Shown one piece after another: positions 50,042-62,074 of a stretch of 64,000 nt of DNA. Both the position numbers and the translations under genes were made by a program. Source of the stretch: Paramecium pentaurelia (Eukaryota; Ciliophora; Oligohymenophorea; Peniculida; Parameciidae); assembly GCA_905183005.1 (NCBI GenBank), contig CAJJDO010000024.1, positions 497,083 to 561,082 of the forward strand, in the 5' to 3' direction. The notes below the pieces were generated by a model, which ran no database searches, was not told the DNA's origin, and saw only the letters and a list, made by a program, of their open reading frames with translations. The stretch's first letter is position 1. The number at the start of each line of letters is the position of its first letter.

Positions 50042-50445
50042 ATGGATAATTAAAAGAAATGCTTGTTTGAAAAATTTGGAGGAGACTAATAAGTATCTGA
50101 ACTTATTGATCAATTCTATTATAAAGTACTCTTTGATAAACTTCTTCGTGATAAATTTTTGAAGGCAGACATGAGTAGAGTAAGATATCAATAAAAGCGA
50201 TTCTTCTCTTAAATGATGGGTGATAAAAATACTTAATATACTGGCAGGTATTATCAATAAATTAATATATATATAGAGATTTAATAGAAGTCCACAAAAA
50301 TCTGAATATCACAAATTAATAATTTGATAAATTTAAGACTCATCTTAAAAATATTGCTTAAGACATGGAAGTCCCAATATAAGATATTGATGAATTACTT
50401 TAATATGTTGAAAATCATAGAGATGTAATTGTGTTTTCAAAATGA
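50042..50445 (+). CDS. Truncated (2-on-2) hemoglobin, 124 aa
   Basis: The protein is a heme-based O2/NO binding globin. It starts MDNQKKCLFEKFGGDQQVSE and carries the truncated-hemoglobin signature: a Tyr in the B helix (LIDQFYYKVLFD), Gln at the distal E position (RYQQKRFFSQMMG), TGRDLIEVHKNLNITN with the proximal His at H75, and a C-terminal helix. A 29-nt intron (50248-50276) splits the Arg of TGRDL. The protein matches the length and layout of the known Paramecium and Tetrahymena truncated hemoglobins. It starts 15 bp after the stop of the RING/B-box gene on the same strand, so its promoter must lie within that gene's 3' end. Confidence 0.95.
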
Positions 50446-51628
50446 TAATCATGTTTATGTATTTGGTTATTCTTATTTGTACCTGTATATATCCAAACAA
50501 AAATAATTTAATTATTATTATTTTAATAATTCTTTTGAAATAGAATTGGAATTATAATTAATGTTATGATAATCAAAATTGTCTACATATATATATATAT
50601 ATAATCACATTCAATAAGAATTAATAATAAAACAATCATTATGCTTTTTTATTTAATTTTGGCAACTAATTTTAAAGAGAAGAAAGTGAAGTTTATAACT
50701 TTAATGGCCTTATTAAAAATTATCTATTCAAGTTTATTATATAAGGATTTTAATTCCTTATATTAGTACTTAATAATTTGGTATGTTTATTCTGATACTT
50801 TCTTTTGGGGGAAAACGTACTTACAGGACTTTTAAGTTATATTGAATTCTTTTGATTCTATAAGGATGATTATGTAGCAATATTTAAATAATTCTAAGAA
50901 TTAATAGATTATAAATCAGATTATGAATATAATCCAATACTATCTTTTCTTTTTGATCTTTCTTAACCATCTGTTATCATTTTCAATAATGTATTTTATT
51001 TATTATAAGCTCTTTTAAATCCATGAATATTTAAAGATAACTGAGTATTAATGGTATTATTATCTTTAGGTATTAAGATTTACAAATTCTTAAATGAAGA
51101 TTTCTTATAATAGGTATTCATTTTAGCTAAGAATATTTATAATCTTTAAATACAATCAGAGTTTGTAACTATTAATTCAGGTGTAAAATATTCCTATTCT
51201 TTTAATATTTCTCTTTTCTTTAATGGAATATTCATTGTTTTGAATTATAATTAACTTTGTTATCCACATTAACCACAATGACAGCTTTTTCTTCTAGTAG
51301 TTTATTCTGAGTCTAACTGCTTAATCTAAATAGTATTCTAGCTGTGAATATATTTGTTCAGCCTAGTTTTCTCATTAAGTATTAATAAGTAATTTTCTAA
51401 AGGTAATAGTGCTTTCAAGTTAAAAGAGTAAAGAGATTAATTCATAAAAATCAATTATTAAATATATCAAATCCCAAGTATGATAATGTGTTAATTTGGC
51501 TTACACATAAATAATACTAATTTAATAGTGAAATATTAATGGTTATAATTTATTATTATTCTTTAGATCAATAATTGTATTCATTCAAGCATAATCAGTA
51601 TATAAATACAAAACATTTATATAATTAA
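50446..51628. other. Spacer of 1.2 kb, largely a gene relic
   Basis: TA-rich simple sequence lies at about 50588-50612. Beyond it, the plus strand carries the interrupted coding-like frame at 50643-51370, described separately. Confidence 0.4.
50643..51370 (+). pseudogene. Probable gene relic: one coding-like frame with multiple TGA codons
   Basis: The frame starting at 50643 reads with coding composition for about 240 codons (for example DYVAIFKQFQELIDYKSD, NPILSFLFDLSQPSVI and YKFLNEDFLQQVFILAKN). TGA occurs at about 50793, 50853, 51024, 51042 and 51276, with no frameshift. Introns do not remove these TGAs. A rival frame (50641-51243) is free of TGA but has the Ile/Tyr/Phe composition of an off-frame shadow. 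Relic of a duplicated gene is the best reading. TGA read-through as Trp would give a continuous protein but is not expected in this organism. Confidence 0.4.
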
Positions 51629-52984
51629 ATGAGTAAATTTTAAGAATTCATTTCCAACAAGTAAATAACAGAACTATAAGAATAGTTAGAATAAGCTCGT
51701 AATAAAATTCAAAAATTAGAAGCATAATAATAGCATGCTGGTTAAATTGATGATATTTACATTTTAAGAGATAGATTAATCAAAGTTTAAAATGAAAATA
51801 TTAAACTAAAAAATACACTTAAATATATTGAATAGAATCAATAATATAACAAATTGAATGCTTTTTATGACTATTTCAATATTCCAAATGTCTAAAATAT
51901 GGATATCAAATTGTAATTGATCATAGATTAATTTATTAATTTAAAACAGGAAATTGAATTAAAGAATTAAACCTTGCTTGAATACTCTTAGATTTAAATT
52001 TAGAATAAAGAATTATTAACAAAAGTGACAGTACTTGAATAGTAATTAAAATTGAAAGAAAGTTAGATAGAAAAAACAGATAAATAAATTGTTAATCTAA
52101 CAAAACTTATAGAATAGTTGTAAGTATAAGCTACAGAATCCTTTTGGGATTTAAGAATTAAATGTGATAATTTAAAATCATTAATTTCAAATGGATGGGA
52201 ATGTGATTAAAAAATTAATTAAAATAGTGATCATCCTTAAAAAATAGCAACAATTATATCAGAATAACATTCTTTATTAAGTAAAAGATTTTCTTAGCCA
52301 ATTTTTGATCATCATTTATATTTTAAATTAAAAGAATAAACACTTTATATTGTAAAGTAAATATAATGTACATCATAACCTATTTAATAAATAAAAAAAT
52401 AAATAGAAGCTTTAGATGAATTTTGGCTCATGTTTATTTTAGTTAAAAATTATCCTATTATTATATTAAATGACAACAATTAAAGTATCAACAATTCAGA
52501 ATTATTTAAAAAAGTATAATTTATGAAGTAATTATTAAATTCAGAATCCCCAATTTATTATAATTAAGAAGTTGCATATGAAATGAATATAGATTTCTAG
52601 AATATTTAATTTGAAATTGCATAATTTGCTTAATAGTCATTTAGTTGGTTTTTTGAATAATCTAATGATTTAGTTATAGTGAGTGAATATAATAAACGAA
52701 TTAAATTAAGTGGAACCAGTAAGGTTAAATAAGCCAGAGAATGCACTCTCTTGCATTATATAACAGATTACTATTAAATAACATAAGATAACAGAGTAAT
52801 GTTATGCATTTAGAGCAATTCTAAAGATGCACCTAAAGTGTAAAAGCAGTAAGTGAATACAGGAATAGTTGCTAAGATAAAAAACAAAGAGAATTATAAT
52901 AAAGTTTGTTAAATTATTAATTCCTAAATTACACAGGATACAACAATTTAATATGATGAAAATTATGTGTATATTTATTTATGA
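51629..52984 (+). CDS. Coiled-coil protein, 451 aa, intronless
   Basis: An uninterrupted frame of 452 codons runs from ATG 51629 to TGA 52982-52984. Residues 1-190 are a coiled coil (MSKFQEFISNKQITELQEQL to ESQIEKTDKQIVNL). The C-terminal half is globular-looking with conserved-type hydrophobics (LDEFWLMFILVKNYPIIIL and FSWFFEQSNDLVIVSEYNK), but no family is recognised. There is no signal peptide or membrane span. The upstream spacer is a gene relic, so the ATG 51629 is the likely true start. The gene is convergent with the MBOAT gene, 19 bp apart. Confidence 0.72.
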
Positions 52985-53003
52985 GAAATAAAACATATTT
53001 TTA

Positions 53004-54377
53004 TCATTTCCTACTTTTCTATCCATATTGAGTAAGGTAGAAGAAGAAGAATACAATTAGGACTGCAATAGGTCCAGACCAATACATACTATTATTGAAT
53101 CTCATTCCTTTATCCAAATCTAACAAACCCATAGTCATTGCGATTTGGTTCATAGTGAATGTACAATATGTAAATGCAATAATACTTCTTAGTGGTGTTG
53201 GAATCCTATATAAGTAATTATAATAATTGATTACCATTAAAATTTATGTCTACTTCTGTAAACATATTTACAATTCTGATTAATTAATGCCCACCAAAAA
53301 AAGGTTTAATAATATCCTAGATAGAAACCATGCCATAATGCACTTATACCATATGTCATATAATAAGCAGTTGTAACATCGAAAACTATTGCTAGTTTAT
53401 CAAAGAAACAATATTTGAGCCATATTTATACAGTAGTGTTCCATTTAGCAGTTTTATGAATTGCACTCACATCTTTTTCATAAGAATAATCACAAGTTAT
53501 AAATTTATCAAATTACTCTAATTATTATTAAATATATATTTTTTACATGTATCTTCATTATAAGTAATACCAGCAGCATCCATTGCAGCTTAAGTAAATT
53601 TAAATCCTGCAAAATATCTCATTCTAGCAACCAAACCTATTATTGCTTATAATAAATTTTTTTCTAAAAGATTTAGTTCATACCATTAAGGTGAATCATA
53701 CCAATCGTAATCAACATATGGTCTAATCCATATTTCTCCAGCACAAAATAATAATGCTTTTATTAAGTTAGTAATAACTGATTTATATTAATTAAATTTA
53801 ATATTAGAATATCCTTCTTTCAAGTTAAGCAGGTTTAAATAATTATGATATGGTACAGGTCCAATCATTATGCTAAAAAATGAAAATATGTATGAGTAAT
53901 ATGTCCAAAATCTAGTATCATATGCCTTACCAGACTATAAATCTACAGCATAGTATATTAATCTGCATGTAATCGTCATCTGAATTACTGAAAAATCTAT
54001 CTTCCATGACAAGTAATCAAACTAATGATATTTCTTTATTTTACCCATTGTCGAAAGAGATGGACATAAGATAGAGCTACAAATGCTGTTATTGATATTG
54101 GTATAACCACGTTCTTAGTTGGTATTGTTGATATAAAGTACACAAATATGGTTATGATATTTATAAACAAAAACCACTCTCTACCCAAGAACAAAGTGAA
54201 GAAAACTCCCCAGAAAATGTTGTATAAAAGTCTTATTCTAGGTTATTTGATCTTACTAAATATAATGGCTATAGGAATACAAAATAACTAGTAATGAATG
54301 CAATTTATACAAAATATGAAACAAGTCTAACTTTGTCCTCTGAAATGTTCAAGACTTTGATACTGTTCATCACCCAT
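53004..54377 (-). CDS. MBOAT-family membrane O-acyltransferase, 430 aa
   Basis: The enzyme transfers acyl chains, most likely to lysophospholipids. The family's invariant His sits in SALWHGFYLGYYQTFFWWA. The upstream partner motif region (IGPVPYHNYLNL) and several hydrophobic segments (about ten in total) fit MBOAT topology. Three introns (23, 29 and 29 nt) give exactly 431 codons from ATG 54377-54375 (MGDEQYQSLEHFRGQS) to TGA 53006-53004. An upstream frame carries a TGA, supporting this start. Lysophosphatidylcholine/inositol acyltransferase (LPCAT3/MBOAT7-like) is the closest guess. Hedgehog- or ghrelin-acyltransferase type is unlikely in a ciliate. Confidence 0.9.
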
Positions 54378-54481
54378 TAGTCAAACTAATCGAATGGTTT
54401 CAAAAGTTAATCCAATGATAACATATTTTTAATAAAGAGAATAACTATTTTCCTAAATATTCTATAGTTATATATTATATA

Positions 54482-55087
54482 TCATTTATATGGTTATAAA
54501 TTCTTAAATCCTGAAGCCAAACCTATCACTCCACAAGCCAATCTAGCACCACTATTTCCTGTTGTTTTTGAATCCTTTTAGTTACCTCTTCCTAAATCAT
54601 CTTAACCTGCATGGACAACTACTGATCTTCCCAAAATACTTAATTATTAAAATACTCTTTACCTATACTCTCCATATAATTAAATCAAGTTATCTTCATA
54701 GGCCAAATATCCATTTCCTCTTTCATCTGTTTTAATATTTCCCAAATCTCCCACATGCCTTTTCTCATCTAATGGACTTCCATGTTCTTATTCAAAAGGA
54801 TTGAAATGAGGTCCTGCTGTTGTACATCCATTACTTAAATCACCAAATTCATGAATATGAATCCCGTGAAGACTATTGGGCTTTAATCCTCTTACTACTG
54901 CAGCAATCTTTGTTTTTGCATTAATATGTTCCTAAGAGAAGGAAACAACACCATTCACCCCTGAATTTGAATCTGGAAATAGGATGCATAAAGCATGTCT
55001 TGAAGTATTAAAATTTTCTGTTAAAGAATTAACCTTCCCTTGACTAATTAAAAGAAAACCAGAAATAATTCCAAAGGATTTTAACAT
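54482..55087 (-). CDS. Secreted Cu/Zn superoxide dismutase, 193 aa
   Basis: The enzyme dismutates superoxide to oxygen and peroxide. All metal ligands and signatures are visible: HGIHIHEFGDLSNGC, HFNPFEQEHGSP with HVGDLGNI, and GRSVVVHAGQDDLGRG, followed by GNSGARLACGVIG. A signal peptide (MLKSFGIISGFLLISQGKVNS) directs it to the secretory pathway. I chose the ATG at 55087-55085 because it opens that peptide. An in-frame ATG at 55159 would add a hydrophilic stretch in front of it. A 24-nt intron (GTAAAGAG..TTAAG) before SILGRSVVV has no stop; it is inferred because it restores the usual spacing. 194 codons in all. Confidence 0.93.
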
Positions 55088-55181
55088 TTGTATTAATTTA
55101 ATTATATTAAAATAAAATAACAATTTATTTTTTTTATCCTCCCATCTTTCTAGAGACATCCAAATGTTTAAAAATTTCTTA

Positions 55182-56383
55182 TAATTCTATTATTCTTAGT
55201 AATTGTACTTTAGAATTTGAATAATGTAATCCCTTAATTTATTTATATTCTAAATGAACATAAAATCAGATTAAAGAATTCAGTATCATTAAAAACAATT
55301 TAAAAAATTCTATCTACATTATTATAAAATATATAGTCATTTTAATTATTCTTCTTCCTTTAATCTAAAGTATTAAACTACATTGGTCAAATTGAATAGG
55401 TTCTTTAACTGTTTTTATTGTTAAGCCTATTTAATGACTTACAAAAATGTCATTCCAGTGGTTTTCTTATTTTATTAAACCTTATTATTTAATTAGATCA
55501 ATTACCACTGTAATTTAAGGGGGAACTACAATAGTTTTTAATTATTCTTCAAGTATCTTCTCTTCTTATTATGATGTCAGTTTTTCTACTTCTTCCTCTT
55601 CATCAGGATTTGGTTATTTGATAACTTATCCATATTATTTTTACATGCACTTATCGAAATCCGAAAGATCTTCTGAATCTTTAAAATAAGACTTTATAAA
55701 TTCTCCTAATCTAACATATATAAGGTAAGTGAGAGCATCTAATTTTTTGAATAATGGTTATTGTCTTCTCTCATCAATACCTAATTAATCTTAAGTTCTA
55801 ATTAATGATAACTTCTCAGCACATCTGGCGAGTGCTTCTAAGAATTCATAGAATTCCATCTGAAAATGTTTAAGCAAGAACAATTCATCAACTGAAGTTT
55901 ACATTGATAATAAGAATACTAAATAAGCATCTCTTTCAACAAATATATCACAATATAAATCGCATTTATTAATCAAATCTCTAAAGTCTTTAAATTGAAG
56001 CCATAAATGTTTGTAATATTTTTATTTAGGATTTAATTTTGAAGTAAATTTGAATAACATTTTTAACATAGGTAATCTATCCTCTAAATATATTGAATAA
56101 TTAAATTACTTAAAAGAGTATCACATTATTCATTCCAGTATCGCATATCTCTCCAATCTTGGCTACGATCTATCTCTAATAATTTTAATTTAACTCCATC
56201 CTCTTCAAATAGTTTTCTCAAACTCTCTTTAACTGATTTACAAATTTAGGTTCTTATATATTTATCAACTGCTATTCTAACCAATAATTCCATCAATTAA
56301 TATCTAACTAATGCTTTCTCATATACATTAGGATAATTGATATCTTTTACATTTGAAGTGGAAATGAAATTTAAATCAACATC
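55182..56383. repeat. First copy of a 1,202-bp exact direct repeat (assembly overlap)
   Basis: Bases 55182-56383 recur at 56386-57587 with an offset of 1,204; an N (56384) and one base separate the copies. It is the third such pair in the window. Confidence 0.85.
55266..56383 (-). CDS. Duplicated 3' fragment of the LRR-protein gene (assembly artefact)
   Basis: This repeats the C-terminal part of the gene at 56470-60308 and ends at the N at 56384. It carries the same TGA (55268-55266 corresponds to 56472-56470). It is not an independent gene. Confidence 0.8.
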
Positions 56384-56385
56384 NT

Positions 56386-57587
56386 TAATTCTATTATTCT
56401 TAGTAATTGTACTTTAGAATTTGAATAATGTAATCCCTTAATTTATTTATATTCTAAATGAACATAAAATCAGATTAAAGAATTCAGTATCATTAAAAAC
56501 AATTTAAAAAATTCTATCTACATTATTATAAAATATATAGTCATTTTAATTATTCTTCTTCCTTTAATCTAAAGTATTAAACTACATTGGTCAAATTGAA
56601 TAGGTTCTTTAACTGTTTTTATTGTTAAGCCTATTTAATGACTTACAAAAATGTCATTCCAGTGGTTTTCTTATTTTATTAAACCTTATTATTTAATTAG
56701 ATCAATTACCACTGTAATTTAAGGGGGAACTACAATAGTTTTTAATTATTCTTCAAGTATCTTCTCTTCTTATTATGATGTCAGTTTTTCTACTTCTTCC
56801 TCTTCATCAGGATTTGGTTATTTGATAACTTATCCATATTATTTTTACATGCACTTATCGAAATCCGAAAGATCTTCTGAATCTTTAAAATAAGACTTTA
56901 TAAATTCTCCTAATCTAACATATATAAGGTAAGTGAGAGCATCTAATTTTTTGAATAATGGTTATTGTCTTCTCTCATCAATACCTAATTAATCTTAAGT
57001 TCTAATTAATGATAACTTCTCAGCACATCTGGCGAGTGCTTCTAAGAATTCATAGAATTCCATCTGAAAATGTTTAAGCAAGAACAATTCATCAACTGAA
57101 GTTTACATTGATAATAAGAATACTAAATAAGCATCTCTTTCAACAAATATATCACAATATAAATCGCATTTATTAATCAAATCTCTAAAGTCTTTAAATT
57201 GAAGCCATAAATGTTTGTAATATTTTTATTTAGGATTTAATTTTGAAGTAAATTTGAATAACATTTTTAACATAGGTAATCTATCCTCTAAATATATTGA
57301 ATAATTAAATTACTTAAAAGAGTATCACATTATTCATTCCAGTATCGCATATCTCTCCAATCTTGGCTACGATCTATCTCTAATAATTTTAATTTAACTC
57401 CATCCTCTTCAAATAGTTTTCTCAAACTCTCTTTAACTGATTTACAAATTTAGGTTCTTATATATTTATCAACTGCTATTCTAACCAATAATTCCATCAA
57501 TTAATATCTAACTAATGCTTTCTCATATACATTAGGATAATTGATATCTTTTACATTTGAAGTGGAAATGAAATTTAAATCAACATC
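56386..57587. repeat. Second copy of the 1,202-bp direct repeat
   Basis: It is the counterpart of 55182-56383 and is contiguous with the body of the LRR gene, so the complete gene model uses this copy. Confidence 0.85.
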
Positions 57588-60308
57588 ACCAGTTCTAAAT
57601 TTATCTGATATTACACTAGTTGAATTAATTAAATCAAAAAAAGCATTTGATGAAATACAAGGAATTGTAGCACCTATAAGTGTGGATGCATAAAATTTAT
57701 AGGATGCAAAAATATATGGATAATATTCTCTCATTACTTCTTTTACTTCATTATATTCTAAAGGATCTTTAATTATTTTATTGATTTTTGAGCTTCCATA
57801 ATCATATTCAAAACATTCATCTATTATTTCTTCATTGTCAGGTTGATAATTCTTAAAGATTGAAAGTTCATAACTCCAAAATTATTTTTCTCTTTTTGTA
57901 AGAAACTTAGTTAAATCAAAGGTTTTTTCCTCTTCTCTTGGTTTACTAAAGATTTTAGCAAAATATCTATCCATAATTGATTACTTATCTTCAGTAAACA
58001 TTTCATTCACAAAACCCATCCTATTACCTTCAATTAATATATCTCCATTATATAAAAATGATTATTTAGTTTGATATAATGGATCATCTGAGGGAGTTTA
58101 AGTGATCATTTAATTTTTTGCAGTTGTTTGAATTCCTAAAACAGGATTACTAAAAAAATAAGTAACTTTATAATTTGGAGGACACATTCGATATGCAGAA
58201 TATTCTCCATTATGTAATGTCATGAGAATAGGTTTATAACTTTCAAAGTTTAAATGTACAAATATTGGATCATTGTTCATTCCTCCTGACTTTCCTGGAG
58301 TCCATGTAAATTTAACTTCTTACCAACCATCACAAATCCAACAAGAATCTAATTCACTATCCTTATCATAATTTTATCTAATTGGTTTCATACCTTAAAT
58401 TCTTCTAAATCTGAAGTTTCTATGTAATTCAGCATCACTTTATAAATTGCTTATTTTTTATTGGTGATAATTATGATGATTATGAGGGTCTTCTATTTCT
58501 AAAGATTAAATTTCATTATCATCAACTAATTTAAGAGTTGTTTAAGGATTTTTTTTACATTCTTCAATTTTTCTTTAAATATCAATTGCTTCTTAGATTC
58601 TGTCTCTTAAATGACCAGTAGAATCAACAGAGTATTTTGGGCAATTTCCTTGATAATGAAATCCATAAATATTCTGATTTTAATCCAATGCCTTCTTTAT
58701 TTCAATAGATTGTTCTTCATTAAAATTATTATAAGAAATATCAATATGCATAAGTTCAGGATATTATTTAATTATTACTTTTGCCATCCATTAAGCACAT
58801 TCTAATGAAGCAGTTCTATTATAAGAAATATCAAAAACTTTCACACTAGAATTCTTGTAAAAGGCCTTCCAAATATTTACTCCTCCTGCACTATTTATTG
58901 AGTTAAAATGAAGATACAATTCAAATAATACCTAAGTTTTCTTTATATAATTAGAAAGTTCAATAGTACAATGTTCAGTAAGGTTGTTTTTTGATAAATT
59001 TAAATAAAGTAAATAATCGTGATCTTATATTGCTAAACATAATGCATTGCTACCCAAATCACCTATTCGATTATTTTCAAGATTCACCTTCTTTATTGCT
59101 GATTTTTATATATATTTTGATAACAATTGACAGGCTTTAGAATCCAATCCATTGTTCATTAAATCTAATTCTTAAAGATGTTAAGGAAAAGATTTTGTTA
59201 GTTATTAAATCCTAAATTAAATTTGGTCTAATACTTCAATGAATTGAGTTTATTGTGGCTCAATTTTAAATGAGTTAAAGTCTTACATTGTGAAGTCTTT
59301 AAAGCCTCAGAAAAAACCTTCACTTATTAATTTGTTCTAATCTAGCCAGATGCATTAGCTATTTAGATGTGGTTGCACTACTGGACCAATCCCAATCCAC
59401 TTTAAAAAATAGATTATTGATGTGAACTCTTATTTAGTTGCATATATAAATTTGGTGGTTATTTATAGAATTGTGCAAAGTCTTCCAGCTTATTTTATGA
59501 TTTTACAACTTTTCTAAAATCCTCTTAACAAACCTTGTTCAAATTTTTGCTATTATATATACAATTAATTTACTTAGCTAATCTAAACCTTTTTAGATAT
59601 CTTCCTCTATCCGTATTTTACTCTTAATAAATGTCTCCCTTGAATTCCAATTATTACAAATATAATTAACGTTATTAATCATATTTATTATTATTGTTAT
59701 TACGAGTTGAATTTGATTTATGATGATGATGTTGATGCTTTTTTATCATATTCATTCTTTGAGGACTGTAATCTTAATAAGAGAATTGTTTCATTGAATT
59801 TGCGTGTGCGTCTTCATTAAACCTCTCTATTTCTTGAATATCATTTTCCATCATATCATCGAATAATTCTGGCTTGTAATTATCAAGCAACTCCCTAATC
59901 ATCTTTTCTTCTTCCAACTCGTTCAAATGGTCTATTATGCTTTTTTGAGGAGGTTAAGGAGTCGCCAAACTACTTATAAACTCAAATATAAAACTGTTGT
60001 CTAACTGGGATTTCTGTCACCCTAGTTAGATGACCGTCCCTTTCTTAACTAAATGGCATCTTTATCTTCTCAATATCTAAACTACATTAAATCTTAGGGG
60101 ACACTGAAATTCTATTATTACAATTGAAGGCTGTTCGTTAAGTTTAACAAGTTGATACTAAAATTATTGAGTAATTATCAATACTAGTTCTTTTGATTTT
60201 TTCTCTTATCGGACTGTTTCTTCTTAACTCCTCCTCCCTCTTATACTGAATTATTCTCTCAATTAGCTTTTCCTTTGTGTTATAGATCCTAAGTTTCTCA
60301 AAAAACAT
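56470..60308 (-). CDS. Leucine-rich-repeat protein, 1,246 aa
   Basis: Four introns (28, 21, 23 and 26 nt) give exactly 1,247 codons from ATG 60308-60306. Residues 1-200 are disordered and include a His-rich run (HQHHHHKSNSTRNNNNN). Ribonuclease-inhibitor-type leucine-rich repeats occupy about 300-530 (for example LTHLKLSHNKLNSL, KVNLENNRIGDLGSNALC and LYLNLSKNNLTEHC). A Trp/Cys-bearing beta domain follows near 630 (CWICDGWQEVKFTWTPGK to YRMCPPNYKVTYFFSNP). A long helical C-terminus is acidic. No membrane segment is seen. A scaffold role, perhaps ciliary, is a guess. The first two introns, near 59990-60190, are inferred from frame only, so the N-terminus is less secure. Confidence 0.78.
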
Positions 60309-61020
60309 TTTTATTTATATTATAAAATACAATATTGCTTTACTGAAAATTTTATCCACAATATTATTTAATAATGTAAATAATTACTTAATTATAACTT
60401 AATTGTATATTTATGCTTATAAACTTCGTGGCTCAAGCAACAGTTGAGTCACTATTATGATAATATTTTATATTTATATTAATTATTAACTTAAAAAAAG
60501 TTAGATCATTTGAATTAACAACTAGAGCAGGCCTAAAGTAACTTTTAATTAATTATACAGCTCAAAAGATCATTAAATTTCCTAAATATTCAAAACAAAA
60601 ATAATTTTTAGTTGAAAATAAATATGATAATAATATCTTCAAATGAAAATTAAAGTATTTTAATAAATGAAATTAATTTTTAAGTTTAAACTTAAATCCT
60701 AAAAGTTTAATATTAGTTTTAAGCAAATAAATTCAAGTAAAAAAAATGATTTCAAATTATAGATATTTTAGATTCTTAAACAATATTGTAATACATATTA
60801 AAAATACAGTATTCGTTATTATCATACAAATAAAAAATTATCTAGCACTAGTATTGAATTATTAGTAAATATCAGCTTTTCATTTTCCATATTATATATT
60901 TTACAGATTTATCTTTTCATTTTTTCAATTCAATTGATTTATTTTAATATATTTTTTGTAATTAATTGCCCTTTTTTTGTTTTTTTTAACTTTGCAATAT
61001 TGATATCCAAACTTTGATAA
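60309..61020. other. AT-rich spacer of 0.7 kb, nothing convincing
   Basis: It separates divergent genes. No protein-like frame, tRNA or repeat was recognised. The promoters of the LRR gene and of the region at 61021 should lie here. Confidence 0.45.
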
Positions 61021-61741
61021 TGGCTAAATAAGAATAATCTCAAGCAGTTCGAAGTAAATTTATTTGCTAACAGCATTCAGATAGATGTTGTTAGATTGTT
61101 TCGATTATTAGTTAAGTTGCAAAAGCATTTGATATTGATGGAGTGTTATCCTTTTAAACTAAAATTTTAGTTTATCCATAGAAGATATAAAAAGGGGAAA
61201 GTTAAATATAAAAGTGTTTTTAAATCATTTATTAAAAAAATTAATAGTAACAAACTAATGGGTTTGTTTCTAAAAGCTAATACTTATATATATGCATTTT
61301 GTGTTATTTTTCTGTAATATCAAAAATGTAAGCATTTTAGATTAAGTAATTGGAAAAAAAAATTTCATAATAAAAGAGTTATGAATGTATTTAGGATATA
61401 AATATTATGATTAAATAGATACTATTTATAACAAAAGATCTATATATATAAAATAATTAAATAAAAATTCTTGATTATAGTTTAAAAATTTCGAATATAG
61501 TGAGATTATAAAATATCAAAATTTAAAACAATAAGTATGTGAATATAATTATCGTAAAAAGACTATTTATTAATTATCTTACTTTCAAAAAATTGGAATT
61601 AATCAAACCAAAAATTAAAATTGTGAATAAGGAAAGAAGTCTTTAAAACCTAAAATAAAAATAGATTTTTCAAAACATTCCAATTATTCTTCAATATTTT
61701 AGAAGGGAATGTACAATAAATATTTGAGACTATATAAATGA
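61021..61741 (+). pseudogene. Possible broken gene with frameshift and in-frame TGA
   Basis: A start MAKQEQSQAVRSKFICQQHS leads, after a likely 28-nt intron (GTGTTATCC..TTTTAG), into HRRYKKGKVKYKSVFKSF and onward. The frame then fails: a second coding-like frame (GYKYYDQIDTIYNKRS) takes over without a usable intron. It contains TGA before LQFKNFEYSEIIKYQNLK and ends YNKYLRLYK at TGA 61739-61741. A gene with an odd intron structure is possible, but a decayed gene fits better. Confidence 0.35.
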
Positions 61742-62074
61742 ATTATAATAAATATCTATCATCCAAGATAATATATAATTTTTCTTATTTTATTTTTCCT
61801 ATGTAAAAGTGCATTAAAGAATTATGAGTTATAAAGATAATACTTGTAATAATAATAAAATACAATTACTGAAGTTGGGAGAAAATTATCCTAATTAAAT
61901 AGATGAATATTGACAACCTTTAAACTAATTCTACTCTAAAAGTTGGCTGTTTTGTAAAATTTAAAGCTAGTAAATAGTATAAAAATTTAATTTTTATTCC
62001 ATCATTTCTTTTCTAGGAGGTGCATAATTGTATAAATACAATAATTATATATTTAATTAAGAAAATTTAAATAA
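61742..62074. other. AT-rich spacer
   Basis: Nothing recognisable; probably 5' and 3' flanks of neighbouring genes. Confidence 0.45.

Noticed and set aside
50643..51370. UGA recoded to tryptophan throughout the genome
   Set aside because: TGA ends essentially all other clear genes at sensible positions, including NOG1, Piwi, SOD and hemoglobin, so general reassignment is excluded.
41334..57587. Reading the three repeats as tandem gene duplications or mobile elements
   Set aside because: Copies are identical, have no terminal repeats or target-site duplications, and are each separated by N or N plus one base. Assembly overlap explains all three.
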